A stretch of DNA of 64,000 nt from Thermoflexus hugenholtzii JAD2 (GTDB lineage: Bacteria; Chloroflexota; Anaerolineae; Thermoflexales; Thermoflexaceae): the NCBI RefSeq assembly GCF_900187885.1, contig NZ_FYEK01000075.1, positions 1 to 64,000 on the forward strand. The letters are read 5' to 3'. Below are positions 9,173-18,266 of the stretch, one piece after another. Each line of letters opens with the position of its first letter. Within the stretch, counting starts at the first letter, position 1. The position numbers were made by a program, and so were the translations under genes. The notes beneath the pieces are model-generated. The model saw only the letters and a program-made list of their open reading frames with translations, searched no databases and had not been told where the DNA came from.

Positions 9173-9817
9173 TCAGCGCTTGCGCGCCTTCGAGAGATAG
9201 GCGAGATCCTCCAGCGGCCACTGAAGGGGGCCCGTGTCGTTCAATCGCAGGAGCAGCGGGGGCCCCTCGGCCAGCCAGAAGATGGTCACCGAGGCCGGGG
9301 CGATCATCAGCCGATGGTAGAGATCCAGCGGCATGCCCAGGTAGTAGGCGGTGACGGCCCGGATGAGATCGGCGTGGGTGAACAGGGCCACCACGTCCCG
9401 GGGATGGCGGGCGGCGATGGTCTCCACGGCGCGGACGGCCCGGGCGATGAGGTCGACCATCGCTTCCCCGCCCGGGAAGCAGGCCCGGCTGATCGTGCCC
9501 ACCAGGCGTTGCCAGGCCTTCTGACGGCGCAGCCGTTTGAGGGATTTGCCCGTCCAGTCCCCGTAGCGCACCTCCCCCAGCTCCGGGACGATCTGGATCT
9601 CCAGGCCTTTGCGGCGGGCCAGGGGCTCGGCGGTCTCCAGGGCGCGCTCCAGGGGGCTGCTGTAGATCGCCCGGATGGGGAGCGGGGCCAGGCGTTCCGC
9701 CAGCGCCTCCGCTTGCCGGCGCCCGGCCTCGTTGAGATGCACCCCCGGCGTCCACCCGGCCAGCCATTTGCCCATGGCGTCGTTGGCCGCGTGCCGGATC
9801 AGCAGGATGATCGCCAT
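9173..9817 (-). CDS. histidine phosphatase (MSMEG_4193-type phosphomutase family)
   Basis: A 214-residue protein of the phosphoglycerate-mutase-like superfamily. The signature LIRHAAND places the phospho-accepting His at residue 9. YSSPLERALETAEPLA, LGEVRYGDWTGKSL and the second catalytic His in ALFTHADLIRAV follow in order. The Arg-His-Ala variant (instead of RHG) fits the MSMEG_4193 subfamily found beside DUF3090 and SCO1664 genes. The ATG chosen begins the conserved strand; upstream sequence is dispersed-repeat DNA and not coding. It is the first gene of the three-gene minus-strand unit. Substrate unknown. Confidence 0.87.
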   Translation of the reverse strand: MAIILLIRHAANDAMGKWLAGWTPGVHLNEAGRRQAEALAERLAPLPIRAIYSSPLERALETAEPLARRKGLEIQIVPELGEVRYGDWTGKSLKRLRRQKAWQRLVGTISRACFPGGEAMVDLIARAVRAVETIAARHPRDVVALFTHADLIRAVTAYYLGMPLDLYHRLMIAPASVTIFWLAEGPPLLLRLNDTGPLQWPLEDLAYLSKARKR

Positions 9818-9854
9818 CCGCGTCGCCTCGGCGAAGTTCTTTTCCTCAGTATAG

Positions 9855-10175
9855 CACAGAGCGAAAGCCGCCTCGATAACTCCGAACCTCCGGTTCTCGA
9901 TGACGCAAAGGGTCGCGGCGAAAGCCGCCCCTGCCAGCATTGGTCTTTGTAGGAGGGGCTTCAGCCCCGAACCTCCGTTTTCGATAGCACAAGGTTCGCA
10001 GTGAAGACCGCTCCGATAACCCCCAACCCCTGGTTCTCGATGACGCAAAGGGTCGCGACGAAAGCCGTTCCTACGAAAAGACAGGCTTTGTAGGAGGGGC
10101 TTTCGCCCGACCTCTCCTCTTCGATCCCAAAATGTTCGCGGCGAAAGCCGGCCCTGCGGAAAGCCTGAGCCCCGA
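9855..10175. repeat. block of dispersed palindromic repeats (family A)
   Basis: This stretch holds no gene. It alternates two units: GTTCTCGATGACGCAAAGG followed by a GTCGCG-CGAAAGCCG hairpin (near 9892 and 10032), and TTTGTAGGAGGGGCTT-CCCC-GAACCTC hairpins (near 9946 and 10087). Related units recur around 29055-29165 and 49455-49665, always between genes. Confidence 0.75.
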
Positions 10176-10229
10176 GCCCTGGCCCTTAAGCCCGTGGCGG
10201 GCAGGATGAACGCTCCTGGGGGCAGGCTA

Positions 10230-10259
10230 TTGACAGTGCCTTCCGCCATCGGATAGAAT
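10230..10259 (+). promoter_or_regulatory. promoter of the ferredoxin gene
   Basis: TTGACA (10230-10235) and TAGAAT (10254-10259) are spaced by 18 bases. Transcription would start near 10266, about 95 bases before the ferredoxin start codon. Confidence 0.7.
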
Positions 10260-10359
10260 GGCCTCGAACGTTCCGACGATGGCGGGCCCCGGCGAACATC
10301 GCGCATGGCCCCGGGGCCTCCGCTCTCCTCCATATCAATCCACCATCAGGAGGGAGGCG

Positions 10360-10722
10360 ATGACGCACATCATCACCAGCCTGTGTTTGCGCGACGGTGC
10401 CTGCGCGCAGGTCTGCCCGGTCGAGTGCATCGTCCCCGGCAAGCCGGAGGATCAGTGGCCCTGGTATTACATCGACCCCGACACCTGCATCGACTGCGGC
10501 GCCTGCGTCCCCGAGTGCCCCTACGAGGCCATCTTCCCCGAAGACGAGGTCCCGGAGGCCTACACGATGAAGCCGGGCCAGGTGCGCATGATCATGCGCG
10601 CGCCGGGGGACATCGAGCGCTACGAGGCCCAGGGCGGCGAGGTGGTCAACCTCCGGGAGGACATCCCCTTCAACTACAAGTTCTACAAGGAGGGCCCGGG
10701 CTACAACGCCCGCAATATGTGA
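10360..10722 (+). CDS. seven/eight-iron ferredoxin-like protein
   Basis: A 120-residue soluble electron carrier. The second cluster motif is classical: Cys43-x2-Cys46-x2-Cys49-x3-Cys53-Pro. The first has Cys9, Cys15, Cys19-Pro and Cys23, the arrangement of FdxA-type ferredoxins holding a 3Fe-4S or 4Fe-4S cluster. A C-terminal extension of about 65 residues (MKPGQVRMIMRAPGDIERYEA) is longer than in minimal ferredoxins. The ribosome binding site AGGAGGGAGG decides the start. It has its own promoter and stands alone, so its redox partner cannot be named. Confidence 0.85.
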   Translation: MTHIITSLCLRDGACAQVCPVECIVPGKPEDQWPWYYIDPDTCIDCGACVPECPYEAIFPEDEVPEAYTMKPGQVRMIMRAPGDIERYEAQGGEVVNLREDIPFNYKFYKEGPGYNARNM

Positions 10723-10838
10723 CCTCCCCTGCCCTCGCCCTCGTCCCGCCCGGCCCGGGCTGGGCCCGACGGCTCGCCCGGGCCGGGCGGCGCCCGCCCT
10801 CAGATGGGACAGGATTCGCGAGAAGACGAGGTGAAAGC

Positions 10839-11963
10839 ATGGCGCGCCCACCGGTCGTCCAGCGCATCGAACTACACAGGTTCCGGGGGATCGAATCCGG
10901 AAGCGTCCCGCTGGCCCCCTTCACCGTGCTCCTCGGCCTGAACGGCAGCGGCAAAACAGCGGTCCTGGAGGCCCTGTATCTGGCCGCCAATCCTCGAGAA
11001 GGCGAACTGATCGTCGAGAATCAGGATCCCGTCGGTCGCTCTCCGTTGCGTCACGTCTTCCGGCGGCACGGATATCCGGCTCTGGAAACCGCCGATCTGG
11101 AGGGTCGGCTGGATTTGACTACCCAAAAGGAAAAGAAGGAAGAGGAAGGGGCCACGGGGATCTTCCACATCGCGCAGCTGGTCTTGAACCGCCCGCGCTG
11201 GTTGAACTACCGATCCGCGAACTCTTCGGAGATCCGCCTGATCTCGCCCCACACAGAGATGACCCGTAGCCGCTGGGAGCAGATGCTCCGGGCTGCGTTG
11301 ATGGATCCGGAAACCGGCGAGGAGGTCGAACAGCACCTTTGGTTCGGCGAAGATGGAGCGCCCCCGATCTTCGAAGCGGGGCGGGATCGCTGGATCGCCG
11401 ACCGGCTGAGGGAGATCTACGCCCTGAACCCCCTTCGGCTCTCCGGTGGGAAAGGCGGAGGCCCAGGGGAAACCACGGTGTGGGCGATCTTTGAACACGG
11501 ATCCGCCGTCCCCATCCCCGGGATGGGAGATGGGATCCAAGCCGCGTTCCGGGCGCTGTGCATGCTGGCGATCCTCCCCGAGGGCCTGTTCCTCTGGGAC
11601 GAGCCGGAGGCCCATCAGCACGCGGACGCGATCCCCCGGCTGATGCAGGCCATGGTGGATACGCTGGCCGAGCGCGATGGCCTTCAGATCGTCCTGGCCA
11701 CCCAGAGCCTGGAAATCCTCAAGGCCCTGCGGGACATCTTCATGGAGCGGTCGGATCAAGAGGTCTTCTCCATGGTCTTCCTGCGCCGGGACGAGCGAAC
11801 CGGCAAGCTGGAAAGTCCCTCTTTCTCGCTGGAGGATCTGGACCTTATGCTTCAAACTGACCGGGATCCTCGCACGCTGCTCTTCGGCCGTCAGACCCCC
11901 GAGCGCCTCGGGATCTCCGATGAGGCCCTCCAAGAGATCCTGAAGCTCTTTCCGCATCGTTGA
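10839..11963 (+). CDS. AAA-family ATPase (RecF/OLD-like) upstream of the csm operon
   Basis: A 374-residue P-loop ATPase. Residues 9-20 (RIELHRFRGIES) and the Walker A GLNGSGKT (33-40) are typical of SMC/RecF/OLD-like AAA proteins. Walker B is LFLWDEPEAHQH near residue 250, followed by the LATQSLEILKAL (His-loop/D-loop) region. The C-terminus has no TOPRIM or HNH motif that I can see, so it is an ATPase without an attached nuclease. The start codon follows GACGAGGTGAAAGC. It lies about 300 bases upstream of csm1 on the same strand and may be an accessory of the CRISPR locus or an unrelated defence-type gene. Confidence 0.75.
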   Translation: MARPPVVQRIELHRFRGIESGSVPLAPFTVLLGLNGSGKTAVLEALYLAANPREGELIVENQDPVGRSPLRHVFRRHGYPALETADLEGRLDLTTQKEKKEEEGATGIFHIAQLVLNRPRWLNYRSANSSEIRLISPHTEMTRSRWEQMLRAALMDPETGEEVEQHLWFGEDGAPPIFEAGRDRWIADRLREIYALNPLRLSGGKGGGPGETTVWAIFEHGSAVPIPGMGDGIQAAFRALCMLAILPEGLFLWDEPEAHQHADAIPRLMQAMVDTLAERDGLQIVLATQSLEILKALRDIFMERSDQEVFSMVFLRRDERTGKLESPSFSLEDLDLMLQTDRDPRTLLFGRQTPERLGISDEALQEILKLFPHR

Positions 11964-11983
11964 GTCGCTCCGGAGGAGGAGAG

Positions 11984-12240
11984 ATGGCCGTGCAGAACGT
12001 CCTCTCTGATCCCAGCGATTATGTGCTGATCATTTTGGAGGTGAAATTATAGATTTGCTGATCCGTCAGAACTTTCCAATCCCCACAGTCAAATTTGCGA
12101 TCAGACTGATCGGCAATCTGGCAGGCAATTATGGTTCTAATGGCGATATAGCTGCCAAAATCATCGAAAATATGGATGATGGACTATTTCAAAAACAATT
12201 TGGCCGACTTATTGGGTTGGTTCAGCATACTAAAATCTAA
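11984..12240 (+). other. low-GC patch with two short ORFs (possible remnant gene)
   Basis: This stretch is visibly richer in A/T than its surroundings. A 22-codon ORF (MAVQNVLSDPSDYVLIILEV...) starts after GGAGGAGGAG and ends at a TAG at 12050-12052. A second ORF of 61 codons in another frame starts at TTG 12055, ten bases after GGAGGTGA, and reads MLIRQNFPIPTVKFAIRLIG..., ending just before csm1. The second frame is also open upstream, through ADHFGGEIID, so the two may be one gene broken by a frameshift. I recognise no family. Confidence 0.4.
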
Positions 12241-12277
12241 ACCATGATCAAACCCTTCCCAGGAGCCATCGTTCCCA

Positions 12278-14749
12278 ATGAGCGCGCCGGATCCCTTCTC
12301 CGCGGCCTTTCGAGGGCTCTGGTTGATCGCCGGGCTGGATCTGGAACCGGATCCGGAGACCGCCTCCCGGCTCCGCCTGGCCGAGGCGTTGAGCGCCGGA
12401 GCCCCGATGCCGGCCGACCGCCGACCCTCCGCCCTGATCTCGATCTTCCACGCGGTGGAGGGCGCCAGCGGCCCTCCGCGTGTGTATCCGCTCCTCCCCC
12501 TGAACCGCCAACGCGAAACCCTCTTCCCAAAAGAAGCAACGCCGGAGGATCCTCCGGAGCTTGCCCTTCGCAACCTGGAGGACGACCTCAAAAAGCGCTT
12601 AGAGGAAGCCCTCCGGGACGCCCGGGAACATCCGCCTGCCCGGGTGGCCGGCGCCATGGGCGCTCTGGCCCGATTCGCGTGGTGCCTCCCCGGCCCCGCG
12701 CCGGATATCTCCCTCTACGATCACGGCCGCACCGTGGGGGCCTTTATGGCCCTGCTCGCCGAGGCCCCCCCGGAGGGCCTGGCGCCGTGGGAAGCAGCCC
12801 TGCAGGCCGGATCCGAGGCACCGGTTGACACGCCGCCGGTGGCCCTCCTGGTGAAGGGAGATGTCTCCGGCATTCAGCGCTTCCTCTACCAGGTGACGGG
12901 GAAGGGCGCGGCCCGCGGGCTGCGGGGCCGCTCGCTCTACCTGCAGCTGCTCAGCGAAGCGGTGGCCCTCTTCGTCCTGCGCCAGCTCCGTCTGCCCCTC
13001 ACCAACCTGCTGTACAGCGGAGGGGGACATTTCCTCCTGCTGGCCCGTCCCTCGGATGAGACGAGATTGCCGGAGATCCGCCGGGAGGTCACCCGACGCC
13101 TGGCCGCCTTCCACGGCCCCTCCCTCGCCCTGGTCCTGGCCGCTGTCCCGATCCGCCCCCACGAGCTGCACGGCGAAGGCCTGCAACAGGCCTTCGAGGC
13201 CCTCCACCGCCGCCTCGCCCAGGCCAAAGCCCGCCGCCTGGAAAGCCTCCCCCCGGAGGATTGGGAGGCCTTCCTGGTCGGGGAGCAGCCGGATTCCTCC
13301 CAGCGGTCTGAAAACCCGGCGGATCACGCCGAGAAGTGGACGGATTGCATGGTGTGCGGGATCCGAGGGTTCAAGGGCGAGGAGATCGTGGTCGAGAGGG
13401 AGGGCCGCAGCAAATGCAAGCGGTGTCGATCCCTCGAAGACCTGGGGCGTGCGGCCGTGGATCTGCAGGCCATCGCCTGGATCGAGCGGGAGCCCCTCTC
13501 CCTGCCCGACCGGCCGGAGCGGGCCGCCCCGTGGGAGAAGGCGTTGCAAGCCTTCGGCTTCGCCGTCTCCCTGTTCCGCGCCTCCGGGCCCAAGCCCTCC
13601 CCGGAGCCTCCGGAGGCAGGCTGGGCGCTGGTCTGGCTGGTAGAGGATAGTCCCGATCTCCGAGGGCGCATCCGCCGGGCCCTCGGGGAGCGGCCCATCG
13701 CCTTCTTCCCCCACTTCCTCCTGCGCCGCGCGCCTCGGGTGCGGCCCGAAGACCCGGAGCGCTTCCTCCGCTGCTACGACGATCCCGACGAGATGCCCGA
13801 AGTCGGCGACGTGCGGGACTTCACCATGCTGCAGCATTCCTCCCGGGGCATCCAGCGCCTGGGGGTGCTGCGGGCCGATCTCGACGGAGCCGGCGCGCTG
13901 TTCAGCCGGGGCCTGGGGAAGGCCATGCGCCTGGCCCGTCTGATGGCCCTCAGCAGCGCCCTCTCCCGCTTCTTCGAAGGCTACGTGGAAACCCTCTGCG
14001 AGACCGTCGAGCGAGAGACCGGGCGCCCGGACACGCTCTACGCTGTCTACGCAGGGGGAGATGACCTCTTCATCGTGGGGGCCTGGGATGTGGTGGCCGA
14101 TTTCGCCGCCCGTCTGCGCAGGGAGCTGGCGGAATACACCGGCCATCACCCCCGCCTCACCCTCAGCGCCGCCCTCACCCTCCACGACGGCCGGGAGGCC
14201 GTTCACCTCTTCGCTGAGGAGGCCGGCCGCGCCCTGGAGGAGGGCGCCAAAGCGTATCAACGCCCCGATGGGAAAGCCAAGGACGCCCTGCGCTTCCTCG
14301 AGCGGACCCTCCCCTGGGGCCCTGAAGAGGCCTTCTGGACGGTCCTCGAGTGGTCGGAACGGTTCCGCCAGGGGGTGGAGCGCGCCGCCGCCCGCCCTCG
14401 GCCGGGCCGGGGCCGAGGCCTGCTCTTCGCCCTCATCCGCTGGGGCACGCGTCCGCAACGGGCCCGCCCGGCGCTTCGAAAGGGACCCGGGCAGCCCATC
14501 CTGGTGCCTTGGATCTGGCACGCCGCCTACTTCATCCGCCGCTGGCAGGACCTCACCCCGGCCGAAGATCCGCTCCGGGAGATCCTGGACGCGATGCGCC
14601 GGGAGTGGGACCGGTGGGACGAGCAGGGGGGGCCGATCGCCCTCAGCCGCCTCCTTACGGAGATCTGGACGCCCGCCGCCCGCTGGGCGGAGCTGCGGAC
14701 CCGCCACGAGGAGGGATGCGCCCGCCAACCATCCGCCGATTCCGTTTGA
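12278..14749 (+). CDS. csm1: type III-A CRISPR Cas10/Csm1 with intact GGDD but no HD motif
   Basis: An 823-residue Cas10 of the Csm1 type. The first Palm domain begins VKGDVSGIQRFLYQVTGKG (about residue 190). A zinc finger CMVC...CKRC lies near 360-390. The second Palm carries YAGGDDLF with GGDD at residues 593-596, the cyclic-oligoadenylate synthase motif. The N-terminus retains the downstream part of the HD-type domain (LAEALSAG..., ISLYDHGRTVGAFMALL) but lacks the catalytic HDIGK-type segment. The target-activated DNase is therefore probably absent. The start is uncertain because AGGAG lies about 12 bases upstream. First gene of csm1-5. Confidence 0.93.
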   Translation: MSAPDPFSAAFRGLWLIAGLDLEPDPETASRLRLAEALSAGAPMPADRRPSALISIFHAVEGASGPPRVYPLLPLNRQRETLFPKEATPEDPPELALRNLEDDLKKRLEEALRDAREHPPARVAGAMGALARFAWCLPGPAPDISLYDHGRTVGAFMALLAEAPPEGLAPWEAALQAGSEAPVDTPPVALLVKGDVSGIQRFLYQVTGKGAARGLRGRSLYLQLLSEAVALFVLRQLRLPLTNLLYSGGGHFLLLARPSDETRLPEIRREVTRRLAAFHGPSLALVLAAVPIRPHELHGEGLQQAFEALHRRLAQAKARRLESLPPEDWEAFLVGEQPDSSQRSENPADHAEKWTDCMVCGIRGFKGEEIVVEREGRSKCKRCRSLEDLGRAAVDLQAIAWIEREPLSLPDRPERAAPWEKALQAFGFAVSLFRASGPKPSPEPPEAGWALVWLVEDSPDLRGRIRRALGERPIAFFPHFLLRRAPRVRPEDPERFLRCYDDPDEMPEVGDVRDFTMLQHSSRGIQRLGVLRADLDGAGALFSRGLGKAMRLARLMALSSALSRFFEGYVETLCETVERETGRPDTLYAVYAGGDDLFIVGAWDVVADFAARLRRELAEYTGHHPRLTLSAALTLHDGREAVHLFAEEAGRALEEGAKAYQRPDGKAKDALRFLERTLPWGPEEAFWTVLEWSERFRQGVERAAARPRPGRGRGLLFALIRWGTRPQRARPALRKGPGQPILVPWIWHAAYFIRRWQDLTPAEDPLREILDAMRREWDRWDEQGGPIALSRLLTEIWTPAARWAELRTRHEEGCARQPSADSV

Positions 14750-14760
14750 GGAGGGAAGCG

Positions 14761-15186
14761 ATGGCCGGGACAGCGGAATTCAACCTCCAGGACATCGACC
14801 GGATCATCACCCAGGAGGATGCCGCAGAGCTGCTGGTGAAGGTCAGCCAGGCCCTCGGACGGGAGCTGGCCCGACGCAAACTGACCACCCACCAGCTCCG
14901 CAACCTCTTCGGCGAGATCCGCCGCATCGAGAAGGAGTGGCAACAACGGCAGGGCCAGGGCGACAAACTGGACCCGACGACCTGGCGGCGCCTGCAGCTG
15001 CTGAAGCCCCGCATGGCCCATCAGGCCGCCCGCCTGCAGGATCGGGGCCACGCCATGCAGCCGCTCATCGAGGTCATGGAGCGCGCCATCGACCGCATCG
15101 AGCAGGATCCGGAGCGCTTCCGACGGTTCGTGGACTTCTTCGAAGCCATCGTGGCCTATCACCGCTTCTATCAGGAGAAACGCTGA
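14761..15186 (+). CDS. csm2: type III-A small subunit Csm2
   Basis: A 141-residue, almost entirely helical protein (LTTHQLRNLFGEIRRIEKEW, LKPRMAHQAARLQ), matching Csm2, the small subunit that lines the groove of the Csm effector filament. It starts 12 bases after the csm1 stop, behind GAGGAGGG. Length is close to the usual 120-150. Confidence 0.92.
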   Translation: MAGTAEFNLQDIDRIITQEDAAELLVKVSQALGRELARRKLTTHQLRNLFGEIRRIEKEWQQRQGQGDKLDPTTWRRLQLLKPRMAHQAARLQDRGHAMQPLIEVMERAIDRIEQDPERFRRFVDFFEAIVAYHRFYQEKR

Positions 15187-15220
15187 GAAACCCGGGACCC
15201 TCTCCCAACAGGAGGCGAAG

Positions 15221-16060
15221 ATGCCTACGGAACTCCGGTTGCGAGGGCGCCTGTTCCTGGACGCCGAGATCCACGTGCTCACCGGGTTGCACATCGGCGG
15301 GGCCGGCGGCAAGGTGGCCATCGGCGGCGTCGACAGCCCGGTGATCCGCGACCCGATCACCGACGAGCCCATCCTCCCCGGCTCCTCCCTCAAGGGCAAG
15401 ATGCGCAGCCTGCTGGAGCGCTGGGGCGGATATGAGCCCAATCATGCCATCGGCCAGGCCCGCATCCACGTCTGCAAGACCGAGGAGCGCTACCGGAACT
15501 GCCCGGTATGCCACATCTTCGGAGTCCCCGGGGAGATCTCCTTCGCCTACCCCACCCGTCTGGTGGTCCGCGACGCCTTCCTCACCGATGGGAGCCGGGA
15601 GGTCCTGCGCCGCGCAGACACCGACCTGCCCTTCACAGAGGTGAAATGGGAGGCGGCCATCGACCGCGTCACCTCCGCCGCCGTCCCCCGCCAGATCGAA
15701 CGCGTGCCCGCCGGCGCCGTGTTCCGGGCCCCCCGCATCCGCGCGTCGGATGCCTCAGACGAAGCCCACGGCGCCCTCATGGTCTACCACATCTACTTCC
15801 CCCAAGACCTGGAGTGGTTTGACCACGTGGTGGAGGCGATGGGGCTGGTGGAGGACGATTACCTGGGCGGCTACGGATCCCGGGGCAGCGGCCAGGTGGC
15901 CTTCCGCCGCCTGCGGCTGGGCCACAAGATCGCCTCCCCGAGGACGCCCTATCCCGAGGACATCACCTGGCTCGGGGATCCCAGCCCCGACCTGACGGAG
16001 TTCCGTCGACAGCTGCCCGAGCTGCTGGGTCAGATCCGGCCGCTTCTCTCCTCAGGCTGA
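15221..16060 (+). CDS. csm3: type III-A backbone RNase Csm3
   Basis: A 279-residue RAMP protein. GLHIGGAGGKVAIGGVDSPVI contains Asp38, which corresponds to the catalytic Asp that cuts bound target RNA every six nucleotides in Csm3. DPITDEPILPGSSLKGKMR is the glycine-rich RAMP signature. A zinc-type C...CPVC segment follows near residues 86-98. All key residues are present, so target-RNA cleavage should be intact. The ribosome binding site is AACAGGAGGCGAAG. Confidence 0.95.
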   Translation: MPTELRLRGRLFLDAEIHVLTGLHIGGAGGKVAIGGVDSPVIRDPITDEPILPGSSLKGKMRSLLERWGGYEPNHAIGQARIHVCKTEERYRNCPVCHIFGVPGEISFAYPTRLVVRDAFLTDGSREVLRRADTDLPFTEVKWEAAIDRVTSAAVPRQIERVPAGAVFRAPRIRASDASDEAHGALMVYHIYFPQDLEWFDHVVEAMGLVEDDYLGGYGSRGSGQVAFRRLRLGHKIASPRTPYPEDITWLGDPSPDLTEFRRQLPELLGQIRPLLSSG

Positions 16061-16081
16061 CGGCGGCGGGGAGGACGCCCG

Positions 16082-17188
16082 ATGGCCATGGCGATCCGTC
16101 AGGTGACGTTCTATCGCCTGCGGCCGCTCTCCCGCTTCTTCCGGGTCGGTGATCCCTTCGGGGGGGAGAGCGTCCGGGAGTTCATCCCCTCCGACACCCT
16201 GTTCGCGGCGATGGTGGCCCTGATCGCCGAGCGGGGCGGGCCTGACGCCGCCCGGGCCTTCGTCCAGCCCTTCGCCGAACCGGAGCCGGGGGGACCGCCG
16301 TTCCTGCTCACCGGCGTCTTCCCCGCCCTGGTCCCAACGGACGGGCCAGCCCTCCGCTTCTTTCCCCGTCCAGAGAGCTGGGGTCTTCGGATGGAAGCCG
16401 AGGCCCGGCTGCGCCTGCGCGGGCTCCGCTGGCTCTCCGAGGGGCTCTTCCGTCTGGCCCTGGAAAACCGGGCGCCCCAAGAGGCGGATCTCCACCGCCT
16501 CCACGAGGGCCACGTGGGGATGTTAAAGGAAGAGTGGCGCGCGCTCCCCCAGCGCCTGCGTCGGCTCCTCCCGGAAGATCGCCCCCTCTGGGAGGTGGAG
16601 CGACGCCCGGCGGTGGCGGTGGACCGTTACGGGCGGGGGTCGGCTCTTTATCGGATCTCCGCTGTGCGCCTCCCGACCGACCTGCCGATGGGAGGCTGGA
16701 TCGCCATCGCCTGGAATTCCGGAGCGGACGGACCCGCCGGGTCCGGGCGGAGGTGGCAGGAGTGGGCGGAGGAGGTCCTTCGGGAGCTGGGCGAGGGCGG
16801 CCTGGGGGGCTTGCGATCAAGGGGAGGAGGGGCCTTCCAGATCGAGCCGGACCCGGGAGGGGAGCTCCCGGTGGGGAGCGGGCCCGCGGTGGTTTCCCTG
16901 GCGCGATACCTCCCCGCTCCAGAAGAGCTACAGGCCGGGGCCTTAGAAGGGGATCCGGCGGCCTACACCCTGGTGGAGGTGGGCGGGTGGATGCGGACCC
17001 CCGGCCTCGGCCCGGATCGGCCGCGGCGGACGGTGACGCTGCTGGAGGCGGGGGCGGTGATCCGGGCGGGCGGCCGCCTCCCTCTGGGGCGGGTGGTCGA
17101 CGTCCGGCCGCCGGGCGCCCCGCACCCCTCGTGGCGTTACGGCCTGGCCTTCCCCATCCCCCTGGACGCCACAGCATGGGAGGCATAG
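16082..17188 (+). CDS. csm4: type III-A Csm4 (Cas5-like RAMP)
   Basis: A 368-residue RAMP protein. The N-terminal FYRLRPLSRFFRVG and FIPSDTLFAAMVALIA match Csm4, which binds the crRNA 5-prime handle and contacts Csm1. A glycine-rich segment GGLGGLRSRGGGAFQIE lies near residue 240. It follows csm3 by 21 bases and is separated by a single base from the csm5 start, consistent with translational coupling. A second in-frame ATG two codons later is an alternative start. Confidence 0.93.
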   Translation: MAMAIRQVTFYRLRPLSRFFRVGDPFGGESVREFIPSDTLFAAMVALIAERGGPDAARAFVQPFAEPEPGGPPFLLTGVFPALVPTDGPALRFFPRPESWGLRMEAEARLRLRGLRWLSEGLFRLALENRAPQEADLHRLHEGHVGMLKEEWRALPQRLRRLLPEDRPLWEVERRPAVAVDRYGRGSALYRISAVRLPTDLPMGGWIAIAWNSGADGPAGSGRRWQEWAEEVLRELGEGGLGGLRSRGGGAFQIEPDPGGELPVGSGPAVVSLARYLPAPEELQAGALEGDPAAYTLVEVGGWMRTPGLGPDRPRRTVTLLEAGAVIRAGGRLPLGRVVDVRPPGAPHPSWRYGLAFPIPLDATAWEA

Positions 17189-17189
17189 G

Positions 17190-18266
17190 ATGATCCGATA
17201 CCGGATGATCCTCCACACCCTGAGCGAAGTCCATATCGGGGACGGGCAGACGCTGCGGCGGGAATACGACTTCGCCATCCATGAGGGGCGGTTCTATCGC
17301 CTGAGCCTGTCGCGCCTGCTCGAGGGCTACGCGGCAGCGGATCTTCCGCGGGAATTGCTGGAACGTTTGATGCGGCTGCCGCCGGGGCGCTGGCTGAGCC
17401 CCGAGGACTTCCGCCGGAAGGAGTGGTTCCCCTATGTGCTGGAGGGGGATCCGAAAGTGGGGATCGTGCGGTCCTTCATCAAGGACGTGCACGGCCGACC
17501 GTATCTACCGGGGAGCAGCCTCAAGGGGGCGCTGCGGACGGCGATCCTGTGGCGGATGTGGCGGGAGCGAAGGGAGCCCATTGGGTTACGGCAGTTGGAT
17601 CGGCAACGGGAGTGGGCGGCCCGGCCGCTGGAGCGGCGGTGGCTGGGGTCGGATCCCAACCACGATCTACTGCGGACGTTGCGGCCGAGGGACACGGGGC
17701 CTTTGCCGCCGGAGGAGGCGCTGGTGATCGTGCGGGCGGTCGTCCAGGTCGGCCCGCGTCAGGCAGCTCCCATGGCCCTGGAGGCCCTGCGGCCTGGGGT
17801 GACGCTGAGGGGATCCCTGGTGGTGGACGAGCGGTTGCTGGCTATGGGGGCGGCGGAGCTGGGATGGGCGGGCAAGGAGCGGTATGTGCGAGGGCTGGCG
17901 GCCGTGGCCCGGGACTTCGCCCTGGATCGGGTGCGGAAGGAGGCCGCGTGGGCGCGGGCGGCCGGGCTGACGGCCCTGGAGGCGTTTTACGGGGATCTGG
18001 AGCGGCGGCTGCGGCGGATGCGGGAGGAGAAGGCGGACGCCTTTCTGCTTCGGGTGGGGTGGGGCGGCGGCTGGGAGAGCAAGACCCTGGGGCGGGAGCC
18101 TTTCGCGGAGGAGTTGGAGGAGCTGTTGCGACGCTATATCCGGCCGAAGGGCCGGCGCCAGCCCGGGGATCCGTTCCCGCGGAGCCGACGGGTGGTGGTG
18201 GACGAGCGGGATCGCCCCATTCGGCCCTTCGGCTGGGTGGAGGTCCGCCTGGAGCGGGAGTCCTGA
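17190..18266 (+). CDS. csm5: type III-A Csm5 (RAMP)
   Basis: A 358-residue RAMP protein with HTLSEVHIGDG at the N-terminus and FIKDVHGRPYLPGSSLKGALRTAI, the Csm5 form of the RAMP motif. Csm5 caps the filament at the crRNA 3-prime end and aids crRNA maturation by host nucleases. It is the last csm gene here. About 350 bases of leader DNA separate it from the CRISPR array, so the operon and array point the same way. No csm6 or cas6 follows. Confidence 0.93.
   Translation: MIRYRMILHTLSEVHIGDGQTLRREYDFAIHEGRFYRLSLSRLLEGYAAADLPRELLERLMRLPPGRWLSPEDFRRKEWFPYVLEGDPKVGIVRSFIKDVHGRPYLPGSSLKGALRTAILWRMWRERREPIGLRQLDRQREWAARPLERRWLGSDPNHDLLRTLRPRDTGPLPPEEALVIVRAVVQVGPRQAAPMALEALRPGVTLRGSLVVDERLLAMGAAELGWAGKERYVRGLAAVARDFALDRVRKEAAWARAAGLTALEAFYGDLERRLRRMREEKADAFLLRVGWGGGWESKTLGREPFAEELEELLRRYIRPKGRRQPGDPFPRSRRVVVDERDRPIRPFGWVEVRLERES

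Noticed and set aside
12599-14728. 709-codon minus-strand ORF opposite csm1
   Set aside because: Antisense shadow of high-GC coding sequence with no domain; csm1 is unmistakable.
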